From Candidatus Gemmiger excrementavium (GTDB lineage: Bacteria > Bacillota > Clostridia > Oscillospirales > Ruminococcaceae): DNA of 34,021 bases. The stretch spans positions 1-34,021 of the forward strand of contig DXBO01000028.1 in assembly GCA_019116485.1 (NCBI GenBank), given 5' to 3'. Under the pieces are notes generated by a model, which was not told the DNA's origin, made no database searches, and saw only the letters and a list, made by a program, of their open reading frames with translations. The stretch's first letter is position 1; each line of letters begins with the position of its first letter. Of the stretch, positions 13,970 to 21,773 are shown piece by piece. Made by a program: the position numbers and the translations under genes.

Positions 13970-15520
13970 ATGACGCAGTTCTTGGATACCCTGGAACAAG
14001 CGGCGCGCAGCGGCTGGCAGCGTGTGGACAAACGGTTGCTGACGGCAGTGTCGCTGTCCGCCGTAATCTGCATGCTGCTGGCCCATGGCTTTGCCTTTAC
14101 CAACCTGTTTCCCAACCATGACAGCACAGTGGTGGTATTTGACGCCCAGTGGACCATGTATGTGCTGGGGCGGTGGGCGCAGAACCTGTATTTCCCGCTG
14201 ATTCGCGGAAAAGTGGCAGCCCCCTGGCTCATCGGCGCGTTCAGTACGGTGTATCTGGCGCTGACGGGGTACATCCTGGCAGTTTTACTGCGGCTGTCCC
14301 GTGGGGCGGCGGCACTGCTCACCGGTATCCTGGGGTGCTGCGCCAGTGTCACGGCGCTGCTGGCCACCTATACCTACGAGACTGACGCTTACCTGCTGGC
14401 CATGCTGCTGGCCTGTGCCGGGGCCTGGTGCGTGCACGCTGTGCGCGGCATCCGTGGTCTGGTAGCCGGTGCGGTCCTTTTTTGCGGATGTCTGGCACTG
14501 TATCAGTCCTACATCCAGTTCGCGGCAGGTATATTTTTGCTGCTTCTGCTGGACGCGGCGGGGAAAGATACCCCTTGGCAGTCCTGGCTGCGGCAGGGGC
14601 TGCGGGCTTTGGCGGCGCTGGTATTGGGCGGCGGGCTGTATTGGCTCTCGGTCAAAATTTCTCTGGCGTTAACGGGGTATCAGCTGGCCGATACCGGCAA
14701 CGGACTGGGCCAGCTGACACGGCTGGGACCGGCAGCTATTTTGACAGGTATTCCAGCGGTTTACCAGGATTTTTTTGAAAAATTGCTGGGCTATTCCGGC
14801 TGGAATGACCGGGGGATGCGGGTGGCTGCGGCGTTGTTGCTGCTTTTGTCCCTGTGGGGGCTCTTTCTGCGGTTGCGGGGACAAACGGGGCGCGGGATTG
14901 CTCAGTCGTTGCTTGCAGTGGCCCTTTTGCCGTTTGGGTTAAACGTAATTTATCTGCTTGCGTCTGGCAATGTGTACATTTTGATGCAACATGCCATATT
15001 CCTGGTATATGCATTGCCATGGATGCTGTTCGGGAGCGGGGCGCCTGAGGCACCCCGGGCACTCTGGCGCTGGTGCGTCGGGGCGTTGTGCGCTTTCCTG
15101 GTCCTGCGCATGGTCATTTGTGCCAACGGGGCCTATGTCTATACAAAACTGGTGTACGACCAGACGGCCCGCCAGATGTCTGTCATCACGGCGGAAGTGC
15201 AGCAGCTGCCCGGGTATGAAGAGGGGGTCACCCCCATCGCCTTTGTCGGTGATTTTACCCAGTCGAACTTTGCCTACCGTGACCCGGCATTCAGCCGGTA
15301 TGAGGAGGGTGACCTGCATCAGGTCCCTTCGGCTGTTACCTATGACGGTACCATCAAATGGTGGTTCCAGCATGTAATGGGAAGTTCCGCGGCAGTCATA
15401 GCAGACCAGGCCCAGCTGGACGCCTGGGCCGAAGATGAGCGGGTACAGGCTATGCCCGCATATCCCTATAGCGGCTGTTGCGCGATGTTGGACGGCACAG
15501 CCGTTGTCAAGATTTCCTGA
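13970..15520 (+). CDS. GtrII-like polytopic membrane glucosyltransferase
   Basis: 516 residues with about 10-12 hydrophobic spans between residues 25 and 395, then a soluble C-terminal domain of about 120 residues. The first extracytoplasmic loop has NLFPNHDSTVVVFDAQW and LGRWAQNLYFPLIRGK, resembling the GtrII glucosyltransferase family (PF14264). Those GT-C-type enzymes use undecaprenyl-phosphate-linked sugar outside the membrane to decorate a polymer. No GtrA/GtrB-type donor genes are in the window, so the lipid-linked donor must come from elsewhere. A short GC dip occurs near 14,940-15,000. AAAGGAG lies upstream of the ATG. Family assignment is from motif memory. Confidence 0.75.
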   Translation: MTQFLDTLEQAARSGWQRVDKRLLTAVSLSAVICMLLAHGFAFTNLFPNHDSTVVVFDAQWTMYVLGRWAQNLYFPLIRGKVAAPWLIGAFSTVYLALTGYILAVLLRLSRGAAALLTGILGCCASVTALLATYTYETDAYLLAMLLACAGAWCVHAVRGIRGLVAGAVLFCGCLALYQSYIQFAAGIFLLLLLDAAGKDTPWQSWLRQGLRALAALVLGGGLYWLSVKISLALTGYQLADTGNGLGQLTRLGPAAILTGIPAVYQDFFEKLLGYSGWNDRGMRVAAALLLLLSLWGLFLRLRGQTGRGIAQSLLAVALLPFGLNVIYLLASGNVYILMQHAIFLVYALPWMLFGSGAPEAPRALWRWCVGALCAFLVLRMVICANGAYVYTKLVYDQTARQMSVITAEVQQLPGYEEGVTPIAFVGDFTQSNFAYRDPAFSRYEEGDLHQVPSAVTYDGTIKWWFQHVMGSSAAVIADQAQLDAWAEDERVQAMPAYPYSGCCAMLDGTAVVKIS

Positions 15521-15536
15521 AGAAAGGAAAACACCT

Positions 15537-15953
15537 ATGATTATCCAGACCATCAGCATCAAAAGCGTTACCGCGGCGGGCATGGGTACCCTCTCGGTCT
15601 TTGAGGCGGAACGGGATGTGCCTTTTGCGGTCAAGCGCATTTACTACATCCACGGCGCACCGGAAGGGGTGCGGCGGGGCGGTCACGCCCACAAGCAGCT
15701 GCGCCAGCTGTTGTGGTGCCCCTACGGCAGCATTCTGATCCGGTTGGACGATGGCCACGAAAAAGCCGAAGTGCTGTTGAACGATCCCGCCAAAGGCCTG
15801 ATTGTGGAACACAACATGTGGCGGGAGATGCTCTGGCAGAAAACGGACTCGGTGCTCTGTGTGGCGGCGGATTCTTATTATGACGCCGACGATTACATCC
15901 GGGATTATGAGGAATTCCGGCGCGCCGTGCAGGCGGCCGGCACGGAGGATTGA
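15537..15953 (+). CDS. fdtA: FdtA/QdtA-like sugar 3,4-ketoisomerase
   Basis: 138 residues, a single cupin domain of the WxcM/FdtA type. The signature RRGGHAHKQLRQLLWCPYGS carries the paired histidines of the active site, and the C-terminal FRRAV segment is normal. The family converts dTDP-4-keto-6-deoxyglucose to the 3-keto isomer, as the galacto (FdtA) or gluco (QdtA) epimer, which the aminotransferase then aminates. The stereochemistry cannot be told from sequence. AAAGGA is 8 nt before the ATG at 15537. It is separated from its partner fdtB by three transferase genes, suggesting cluster shuffling. Confidence 0.88.
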   Translation: MIIQTISIKSVTAAGMGTLSVFEAERDVPFAVKRIYYIHGAPEGVRRGGHAHKQLRQLLWCPYGSILIRLDDGHEKAEVLLNDPAKGLIVEHNMWREMLWQKTDSVLCVAADSYYDADDYIRDYEEFRRAVQAAGTED

Positions 15954-15955
15954 GT

Positions 15956-16894
15956 TTGCAGAATGTATTGATCCTTTCCGCCGGGGTAACCACTACCTGG
16001 CACCTGGCCCAGGTGGCGCGCCGCTATTTCGGCGGAGATATCCGCCTGCATCTGTGCGATATCAACCCCCGGGAGCTGGTGGCGGCTGCCACGATGGCAG
16101 ACTGCTATCACCGGGTTCCTTTTCTGACCGACCCTGGGTATGAGGATGCTATCTGCCGCATCCTGCAGGAACATCACATGGATGTGATCGTGCCGCTCAT
16201 CGACCAGGACCTGTTCACCTGGGCCTGTGATGCTCCTCGTTTGATGGAACTGGGGGTGCGTTCTACCGCACCCCGGCGAGGCACCGTAAAGCTGCTCAGC
16301 GACAAGCAGGCTATGGCAAGGTTCCTGACGGATCACGACCTTCCCACGCCGCCCCTGGTCCCTCCAGAAGCGGTGGAACCCGGGCGTGCCTATGTCATCA
16401 AGAAAAAAGTGGGCTGTGGTTCCCATGATATGCGGGTGGTCACCGGTGGTGAGGAATTTTCCCTGAGCGGGGATGAGATTTTGCAGGAAAAATGCGATGG
16501 CGATGGAGTGGAGATCACCGCCGAAATTTTTAATGCCCAGGGCAAACTACGGGTATACTGCCGGGAACGGGTCATGACCAAGGCCGGTGTATGCACCAAG
16601 ATGGTGCCCCGTCATGAGCCGGAGATCGAGACATACATCGCCCGGCTGGTACAATTGCTGCCCTGTCCGACAGCGTTCTGCGCCCAGTTCATGCGGCACC
16701 GCGGGCAGTGGAATATGATCGATTGCAACCTGCGTATGGGGGCGGGCACTGCGTTGGCCAGCGCGGCGGGTTTTCAGCTGACCCGCGCGTTCTGGGCTGA
16801 TCTGTGCGACCGCCCGGTGCCCGACAAGTGGCTGCAGCCTGACCCGGCTGTCAAAGCGGTACTGCGGGTCTATCAGGAAGTGGTGATCCGGTGA
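15956..16894 (+). CDS. CarB-like ATP-grasp enzyme of unknown substrate
   Basis: About 312 residues. An N-terminal Rossmann-like preATP-grasp domain (NVLILSAGVTTTWHLAQ) is followed by the ATP-grasp fold. That shows LSDKQAMARFLTDHDLPTP (115-133), the nucleotide-binding VIKKKVGCGSHDMR (147-160) and a metal-binding DCNLRMGAG (256-264), where NLR replaces the usual NPR. Such enzymes join a carboxylate to an amine or other nucleophile through an acyl phosphate. TTG at 15956 is taken as start because GGAGG at 15944-15948 gives 7-nt spacing. TTG at 15950 would be only 1 nt from it. It overlaps the HAD gene by 4 nt and follows fdtA by 2 nt, so amino-sugar acylation is a reasonable guess. Confidence 0.8.
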   Translation: MQNVLILSAGVTTTWHLAQVARRYFGGDIRLHLCDINPRELVAAATMADCYHRVPFLTDPGYEDAICRILQEHHMDVIVPLIDQDLFTWACDAPRLMELGVRSTAPRRGTVKLLSDKQAMARFLTDHDLPTPPLVPPEAVEPGRAYVIKKKVGCGSHDMRVVTGGEEFSLSGDEILQEKCDGDGVEITAEIFNAQGKLRVYCRERVMTKAGVCTKMVPRHEPEIETYIARLVQLLPCPTAFCAQFMRHRGQWNMIDCNLRMGAGTALASAAGFQLTRAFWADLCDRPVPDKWLQPDPAVKAVLRVYQEVVIR

Positions 16895-17535
16895 CGATTT
16901 TTTGCGATGTGGACGGCACATTGCTGGACAGCAGCGCCCGCCATGAGCAACTGCTGCGGGACCTGATCCGAGAGGAGGGCCTTACCTGGCCGCAACAGGC
17001 ACCCGATTACCTGGCCTACAAAGCGGACGGCCACAGCACCTTTGCCTGGCTGCGAAAAGCCGGTTTTGGGGAAGAAATCGCCCGGCATCTTGCAGAAAGC
17101 TGGCGGCAGCGCATTGAGTGGCCCGGCTATCTGCAGACAGACAAGCCCTACCCGGATGCAGCAGCATTTTTACAAGCGGTGAAATGTTTGCCTGCCGTTG
17201 TGGTGCTGCTCTCTGCCCGGCAAGATGCCGCGGCACTGCAGAGTACCCTGGAACAGTGCGGTCTGTTGCCGCTGGTGCAGGAATTGGCCGTGGTTTCTCC
17301 TCAGGGGGCGGCACAGCGTAAGGCCGCATTTCTGCGCGGCAGAGCTCAGCCCGGTGATATCATGGTGGGCGATACCGAAGCTGACCTGGCAGCGGCACAG
17401 GCGGCGGGGCTGCCCTGTCTGCTGTTGGACCGGGGGTTCCGCAGCCGCCGGTACTGGCAGGAACAAGGACGGGACAGCTGTGCCGGTCTGCAGGAGATTC
17501 TGGAACACCTGCCACGGAAAATCAAGGAGGAATGA
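16891..17535 (+). CDS. HAD-superfamily phosphatase
   Basis: 214 residues. All four HAD motifs are visible: DVDGT at 6-10 (nucleophile D6, acid D8), LLSAR at 106-110, lysine in QRKAAF at about 143, and GDTEAD at 160-165. A cap domain lies between motifs I and II, as in subclass C1. It therefore probably hydrolyses a small phosphorylated metabolite in the cytoplasm, perhaps a sugar phosphate or an intermediate of the neighbouring ATP-grasp reaction. Start GTG at 16891 overlaps the ATP-grasp stop as GTGA, so the pair is coupled. No ATG start is available near the conserved DVDGT motif, which must lie at the very N-terminus. Confidence 0.88.
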   Translation: MTIFCDVDGTLLDSSARHEQLLRDLIREEGLTWPQQAPDYLAYKADGHSTFAWLRKAGFGEEIARHLAESWRQRIEWPGYLQTDKPYPDAAAFLQAVKCLPAVVVLLSARQDAAALQSTLEQCGLLPLVQELAVVSPQGAAQRKAAFLRGRAQPGDIMVGDTEADLAAAQAAGLPCLLLDRGFRSRRYWQEQGRDSCAGLQEILEHLPRKIKEE

Positions 17536-17538
17536 GCG

Positions 17539-18597
17539 ATGCAGCAGCCCAAAGTGAGCGTGCTGATCTCTTTTTATAACCTGGCACCCTATGTGGACCA
17601 GACACTGGAGAGCGTACTGGGTCAGAAAACAGATTTCCCCGTAGAAGTGCTGTGCGCCGATGATGGCTCCGACGACGGGACCATTGATATCCTGCGCGGC
17701 TGGGAACAGCGTTACCCGGACTCAGTACGGGTTTTTGTGATGGACCGTATTCCCGGTGCCAAATATGAGGCCAACGAGCGCATCCGGCGGATGAACGCCA
17801 TCCGGGGACGCCTGTTTTACGAGGCCAAGGGTGAATATATCTGCTATCTGGATGGAGACGATTTTTATACCGACGAGTACAAGCTGCAGAAGCAGGCGGA
17901 CATTCTGGATGCTGACACCGCCCACCGTTACATTGGCTGCGGGCACAACGGCTGCTACTATTGGCAGGAATCCGGTGAGACCCGCCCAATCGAGCGTCCC
18001 ATCCGGGAATGCAGCCTGACCGCCGGGGAATACTGGAGTTTTCTGTACATCCACACCAATGCGCTGATGCTGCGCAACGTGGGTCTGCAGGGCATCGACC
18101 CCTATACCAGCGGCATTCCTATCATCGACAATCCGCTGACCTTCCAGTTCCTGCCCTACGGCGATATCTACTATCTGCCGGATTGCATGTTCCATTACCG
18201 GCAGATGGGAGACAGTACCTATCACCGGCGCAGCCCTTACCAGAATGATATCCTCACGGCGCTGATCCAGTATGAACAACCCCGTGTTACCCGCCGCTTC
18301 TGGGCCGCGGGGCTGGTCCGTTTCCTGCGGGAGCATGAGTCGCTGTTTGCCGCCCGCAAGGACCCCCAACTTACCCGGGAGGCCCAGACCTATATGGAAA
18401 ACATCCACACCTACCACGCAGGGCGGCTGCGGCGCATTGTGAACTACAACAACGAACCCTTGCCGGCACGTCTTTGGTGTGAAATCGAAAACCCCGTATG
18501 GTTCTTTGTGACCAAGGTTTGCCGCCATTTTATCTGGAAACCGAAGGTGCGAGCCCTGCTGGAAGAGGCCCGGCAAAAACTGGAACAGAATGCCTGA
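17539..18597 (+). CDS. GT2 family glycosyltransferase
   Basis: 352 residues, GT-A fold. Features are VSVLISFYN, ADDGSDDGT and a clear metal-binding YLDGDDFYTD at about residues 106-115. The segment NNPLTF-like IPIIDNPLTFQF and the His/Arg-rich FHYRQMGDSTYHRR follow. The C-terminal third is probably an accessory region that helps bind acceptor. AAGGAGG lies 8 nt before the ATG and overlaps the end of the HAD gene. It works on the cytoplasmic face in repeat-unit assembly. Donor unknown. Confidence 0.88.
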   Translation: MQQPKVSVLISFYNLAPYVDQTLESVLGQKTDFPVEVLCADDGSDDGTIDILRGWEQRYPDSVRVFVMDRIPGAKYEANERIRRMNAIRGRLFYEAKGEYICYLDGDDFYTDEYKLQKQADILDADTAHRYIGCGHNGCYYWQESGETRPIERPIRECSLTAGEYWSFLYIHTNALMLRNVGLQGIDPYTSGIPIIDNPLTFQFLPYGDIYYLPDCMFHYRQMGDSTYHRRSPYQNDILTALIQYEQPRVTRRFWAAGLVRFLREHESLFAARKDPQLTREAQTYMENIHTYHAGRLRRIVNYNNEPLPARLWCEIENPVWFFVTKVCRHFIWKPKVRALLEEARQKLEQNA

Positions 18598-18613
18598 AAA
18601 GGAAGTGGAACAC

Positions 18614-19726
18614 ATGGAAGATATGCATGAGTTGACGGCGGAACAGCAGGTGGAATTGCTGCGCCACGAGTTGGAGGCCGTGTACGGTTCCTCCTCCTAC
18701 AAGATCGGCCGTGCCGTCACCTGGCTGCCGCGCAATGCGGCCCGCGGGTTGAAATACCTACTGCACAACGGGCCTGTCGTCAGTGTGCGCTATATCGTCA
18801 CCTATCTCCGCTACCACAAGATCGCAAATAAAAACTACGCTTACTGGGCTTGTTTGCAAAAAAAGGATTACCCGGAAGCGCTGAAAAAGTGGTTCCTGGA
18901 GACCAACTACACCCATACCCCTCTGGACCTGGAACATCCCAAAACCTTCAGCGAAAAGACCCAGTGGCTCAAGCTTTACGGCGGGTTTGAGGAAGTTTAT
19001 CCCTTGGTGGACAAGTACGAGGTCCGTGCCTGGGTCAAGGAAAAAATCGGCGAGGAATATCTGATCCCGCTGTTGGGTGTGTATGACCGCTTTGACGACA
19101 TTGATTTTGATGCGCTGCCGGATAAATTCATGCTCAAGGTCAACCACGGTGCGGGCTGGAACATCGCCGTACAGGATAAGACCAAGTTCGACAAAGCCGA
19201 TGCCAAACGCAAGGTCGAAACCTGGCTCAAGCTGAACTACTGCTACCTCATGGGCGGGTTGGATGTGCAGTATATTCACATTAAACCGCGCATTCTTGTT
19301 GAGGAGTATATGGAAAATAATGGCGGGGATTTGTATGATTATAAATTTTGTTGCTTCGATGGGGAACCAAAAGTTATTATCTATATCATGAATCGCTATA
19401 ACGAAGAGGATGAGCGAATTATCTGCTTTGATACAGATTGGAATTTGCTTCCGTTCAATATCTTTACGCCGCTTGAACAACCAAGGGATATCCCACGGCC
19501 ACCTAATTTGGAGAAAATGGTGGAGATTGCACGCATCTTGAGCAAGGGATTTGCTGCGGTGCGAGTCGATTTGTATGCTCTTAATGACGGAAGTATAAAA
19601 TTTGGCGAAATGACATTTACCACATATAGCGGGATAGCACCTTGGCACCCCGAGAGCGCTAACCTCTATATGGGCAGTTTGATCCACCTGCCCGGCGTGG
19701 ACGATGCGCCCGCCGCCACACAGTAA
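18614..19726 (+). CDS. TupA-like ATP-grasp protein
   Basis: 370 residues. A short N-terminal helix with SSSYKIGRAVTWLP, a motif often fused to cell-surface glycosyltransferases, precedes a TupA-like ATP-grasp domain (PF14305). Typical segments are HPKTFSEKTQWLKLY, LVDKYEVRAWVKEKIG, FMLKVNHGAGWN, ILVEEYM, DYKFCCFDGEPK and KFGEMTFTTYSG. Related proteins occur in teichuronopeptide and capsule loci, where they are thought to ligate or transfer a substituent onto the polymer. The reaction is not established. Start 18614 preferred because AAAAGGAAGTGG lies upstream. ATG at 18590 lacks a site. From about residue 216 the base composition drops sharply, to about 40% GC over 19261-19620. Confidence 0.8.
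   Translation: MEDMHELTAEQQVELLRHELEAVYGSSSYKIGRAVTWLPRNAARGLKYLLHNGPVVSVRYIVTYLRYHKIANKNYAYWACLQKKDYPEALKKWFLETNYTHTPLDLEHPKTFSEKTQWLKLYGGFEEVYPLVDKYEVRAWVKEKIGEEYLIPLLGVYDRFDDIDFDALPDKFMLKVNHGAGWNIAVQDKTKFDKADAKRKVETWLKLNYCYLMGGLDVQYIHIKPRILVEEYMENNGGDLYDYKFCCFDGEPKVIIYIMNRYNEEDERIICFDTDWNLLPFNIFTPLEQPRDIPRPPNLEKMVEIARILSKGFAAVRVDLYALNDGSIKFGEMTFTTYSGIAPWHPESANLYMGSLIHLPGVDDAPAATQ
19261..19620. other. low-GC segment inside the TupA-like gene
   Basis: By hand count 144 of 360 bases are G or C (40%), against 50-60% in the first half of the same gene and over 60% in much of the window. Codon choice shifts too, with ATT, TAT, AAA and GTT becoming common. The reading frame is unbroken, so this is a compositional mosaic rather than an insertion. 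Confidence 0.8.
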
Positions 19727-19736
19727 AGGAACCGCG

Positions 19737-20735
19737 ATGGCCCAGACAACACCCAAAATCAGCGTTATCGTGCCGGTCTACAAGGCCGAGGAAACACTGG
19801 ATGCCTGTGTGAACAGCATCCTGGCACAGACGCTGGAAGATTTTGAACTGCTGCTCATCGACGATGAGAGCCCGGACCGCTGCCCGGAACTGTGCGACGC
19901 CTGGGCTGCCAGGGACCCGCGCATCCGGGCGCTGCACCCATCCAAAGCCGGGCCGGGGCCATCCGGCGCCCGCAACGCCGGGCTGGACGCTGCCCGCGGG
20001 AAATGGATCACCATGGTGGACAGCGATGATACCGTCGCCCCGGATTTGTTCGCCGCGCTGTATTATGCCGCAAACCAAAGTGGCGCAGACTTGGTACTCT
20101 GCAACTGTTGTCGTGTACAGCAAGACGGCACTTTGATGCCGCTGCCGCAGGAGCAGTGCTTCCCGGTGGATACGATCCTCAGCGAAGAACAGTTCTGGGA
20201 TGCTTTCGGCACTCCCTGGATCAACCAGTTTACCGGTACGGCCCATCGGCTGTATGCGGCCAAACTGTTTGACGGTGTGCGCTATCCCCTGGGAATGCTG
20301 CACGAGGATTATTATGTGCTGCCCGACCTGATCGCCCGCTGTGGTATCATCCAGTGCCTGGCCTACACCGGGTACTATGTGCTGCAGCACGAGGGCAGCA
20401 TTACGGCCACCGCCCGCCAGGAAGTGCGCCTGGCTATGACCCGCGGCGATATCCACCGGGCGGAGTATTTCCTGTCCCGAGGGTGGCATGACCGGGCTGA
20501 AGGTGCCCTTACCGATGCGGCGGAATTCCTCTACCGCAACAAGGCTGCCTACGACCTGCGCAAGCCCGGGCACCGGGCCGAATTCGCCTTTGTTAAAGGG
20601 GAACTCTGCCGCGTTTACGGCGGGCTGGCAGCCCAAAAGGGGGCGCGCTCCCTCAAACTGCGCGCGGCAGCCCTGCGATGGGGATTGCCGGTGTTCCATG
20701 CCTACCGGGCTTTGCTGGCCGCCCGCCACGGCTGA
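19737..20735 (+). CDS. GT2 family glycosyltransferase (tandem copy 1)
   Basis: 332 residues. N-terminal GT-A domain with ISVIVPVYKAEETLDACV, LLIDDESPDRCPELCD and the metal motif MVDSDDTVAPDLF (about residues 90-102). The C-terminal half includes LHEDYYVLPDLI and a YYVLQHEGSITA segment, as in EpsJ/WcaA-like transferases. It shares layout and long stretches of sequence with the next gene, so the two arose by duplication. AAAGGA precedes the ATG at 19737, ten bases after the previous stop. Cytoplasmic-face glycan assembly. Donor unknown. Confidence 0.9.
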   Translation: MAQTTPKISVIVPVYKAEETLDACVNSILAQTLEDFELLLIDDESPDRCPELCDAWAARDPRIRALHPSKAGPGPSGARNAGLDAARGKWITMVDSDDTVAPDLFAALYYAANQSGADLVLCNCCRVQQDGTLMPLPQEQCFPVDTILSEEQFWDAFGTPWINQFTGTAHRLYAAKLFDGVRYPLGMLHEDYYVLPDLIARCGIIQCLAYTGYYVLQHEGSITATARQEVRLAMTRGDIHRAEYFLSRGWHDRAEGALTDAAEFLYRNKAAYDLRKPGHRAEFAFVKGELCRVYGGLAAQKGARSLKLRAAALRWGLPVFHAYRALLAARHG

Positions 20736-20759
20736 TTTTGTTCTGTAAAGGAGTTTGCC

Positions 20760-21728
20760 ATGCCTGCCATCAGTGTTATCATTCCGGTATATAAGGTGGA
20801 GCCCTATCTGGACGCCTGTGTGTCCAGTGTGGTGGGCCAGACCTTTTCGGACCTGGAAATCCTGCTGGTGGACGACGGCAGTCCCGACCGTTGCCCGGAA
20901 CTGTGCGATACATGGGCCCAAAAAGACCCCCGGGTGCGGGTGATCCACCAGGAAAACGGCGGCCTGTCCGCCGCGCGCAATACCGGCATCGAGGCGGCCA
21001 AAGGGGAGTTTCTGGCTTTTGTGGACAGTGATGATATGCTGGAACCCGATGCCTTGCGCCGGGCCTGGGAGGCACAGCGAGAGTATGGTGCGGATCTTGT
21101 CATCATCAATGTTGTGTATGTAGATGAAAACGAAAGGCCTCTAGGGACACCGGATTTCAGTATGTTTCAGGATGAAGTGCTGGATGAGGATGCCATTTGG
21201 CAACGCTATTTCGCACTAGGGGAACAAAAGATATACTACGCCATTGCCTGTAGTAAATTGATAAGGGCAGAGGTGTTTCAAGACCTGAGGTTCCGGGTTG
21301 GTAAACGATACGAGGATCAGTTCCTGATGCCACAGTTACTGCATCGATGCAAGGTTATTGTCTGCTTGGCATATCCGGGATACCACTATATTCAGCATAG
21401 CGGCAGCATCATGGCCCAGGGATCCAGCCGTAACTATTTAGATCGCAGCGAGTTTTTGCTGGAATGGTGCGACTATTTTTCGGATAAAGGCGATTTCCTG
21501 CGCGCAGAAGGGCTTTTGAACGATGCTATTCAAAATCTCAGCGAAAAAGAACGTTTTGACCTTTCTACCCCCGAGCAAAAGGCCCGGTACAGCGCAGACT
21601 GTAAAGCCTGCGCAGCGGCGTATGGGCGGTTGGCACGCCGTACCGGACGCGGTACGATGTGGTTGCGCGCAGGATTACTGCGGTGGAGTTTGCCGGCTTA
21701 CCTCCGATTTTTACAGAGAAAGCAATAA
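20760..21728 (+). CDS. GT2 family glycosyltransferase (tandem copy 2)
   Basis: 322 residues with the same architecture as its upstream neighbour: ISVIIPVYKVEPYLDACV, LLVDDGSPDRCPELCD, FVDSDDMLEP (about residues 84-93), then KRYEDQFLMPQLL and YHYIQHSGSIMA. The N-terminal donor-binding part is GC-rich (68% in one 60-base line). From about residue 115 the gene falls to about 46% GC (167 of 360 bases over 21121-21480), suggesting replacement of the acceptor-specificity part. AAAGGAG lies before the ATG at 20760. Linkage specificity unknown. Confidence 0.9.
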   Translation: MPAISVIIPVYKVEPYLDACVSSVVGQTFSDLEILLVDDGSPDRCPELCDTWAQKDPRVRVIHQENGGLSAARNTGIEAAKGEFLAFVDSDDMLEPDALRRAWEAQREYGADLVIINVVYVDENERPLGTPDFSMFQDEVLDEDAIWQRYFALGEQKIYYAIACSKLIRAEVFQDLRFRVGKRYEDQFLMPQLLHRCKVIVCLAYPGYHYIQHSGSIMAQGSSRNYLDRSEFLLEWCDYFSDKGDFLRAEGLLNDAIQNLSEKERFDLSTPEQKARYSADCKACAAAYGRLARRTGRGTMWLRAGLLRWSLPAYLRFLQRKQ

Positions 21729-21773
21729 AACCGGTGCTTTGGCCAGTAGGTCAATTCGAAAAGGAGTAATTTC

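Noticed and set aside
15950-15955. TTG at 15950 as start of the ATP-grasp gene
   Set aside because: It is only 1 nt from the GGAGG site, while TTG at 15956 has correct spacing.
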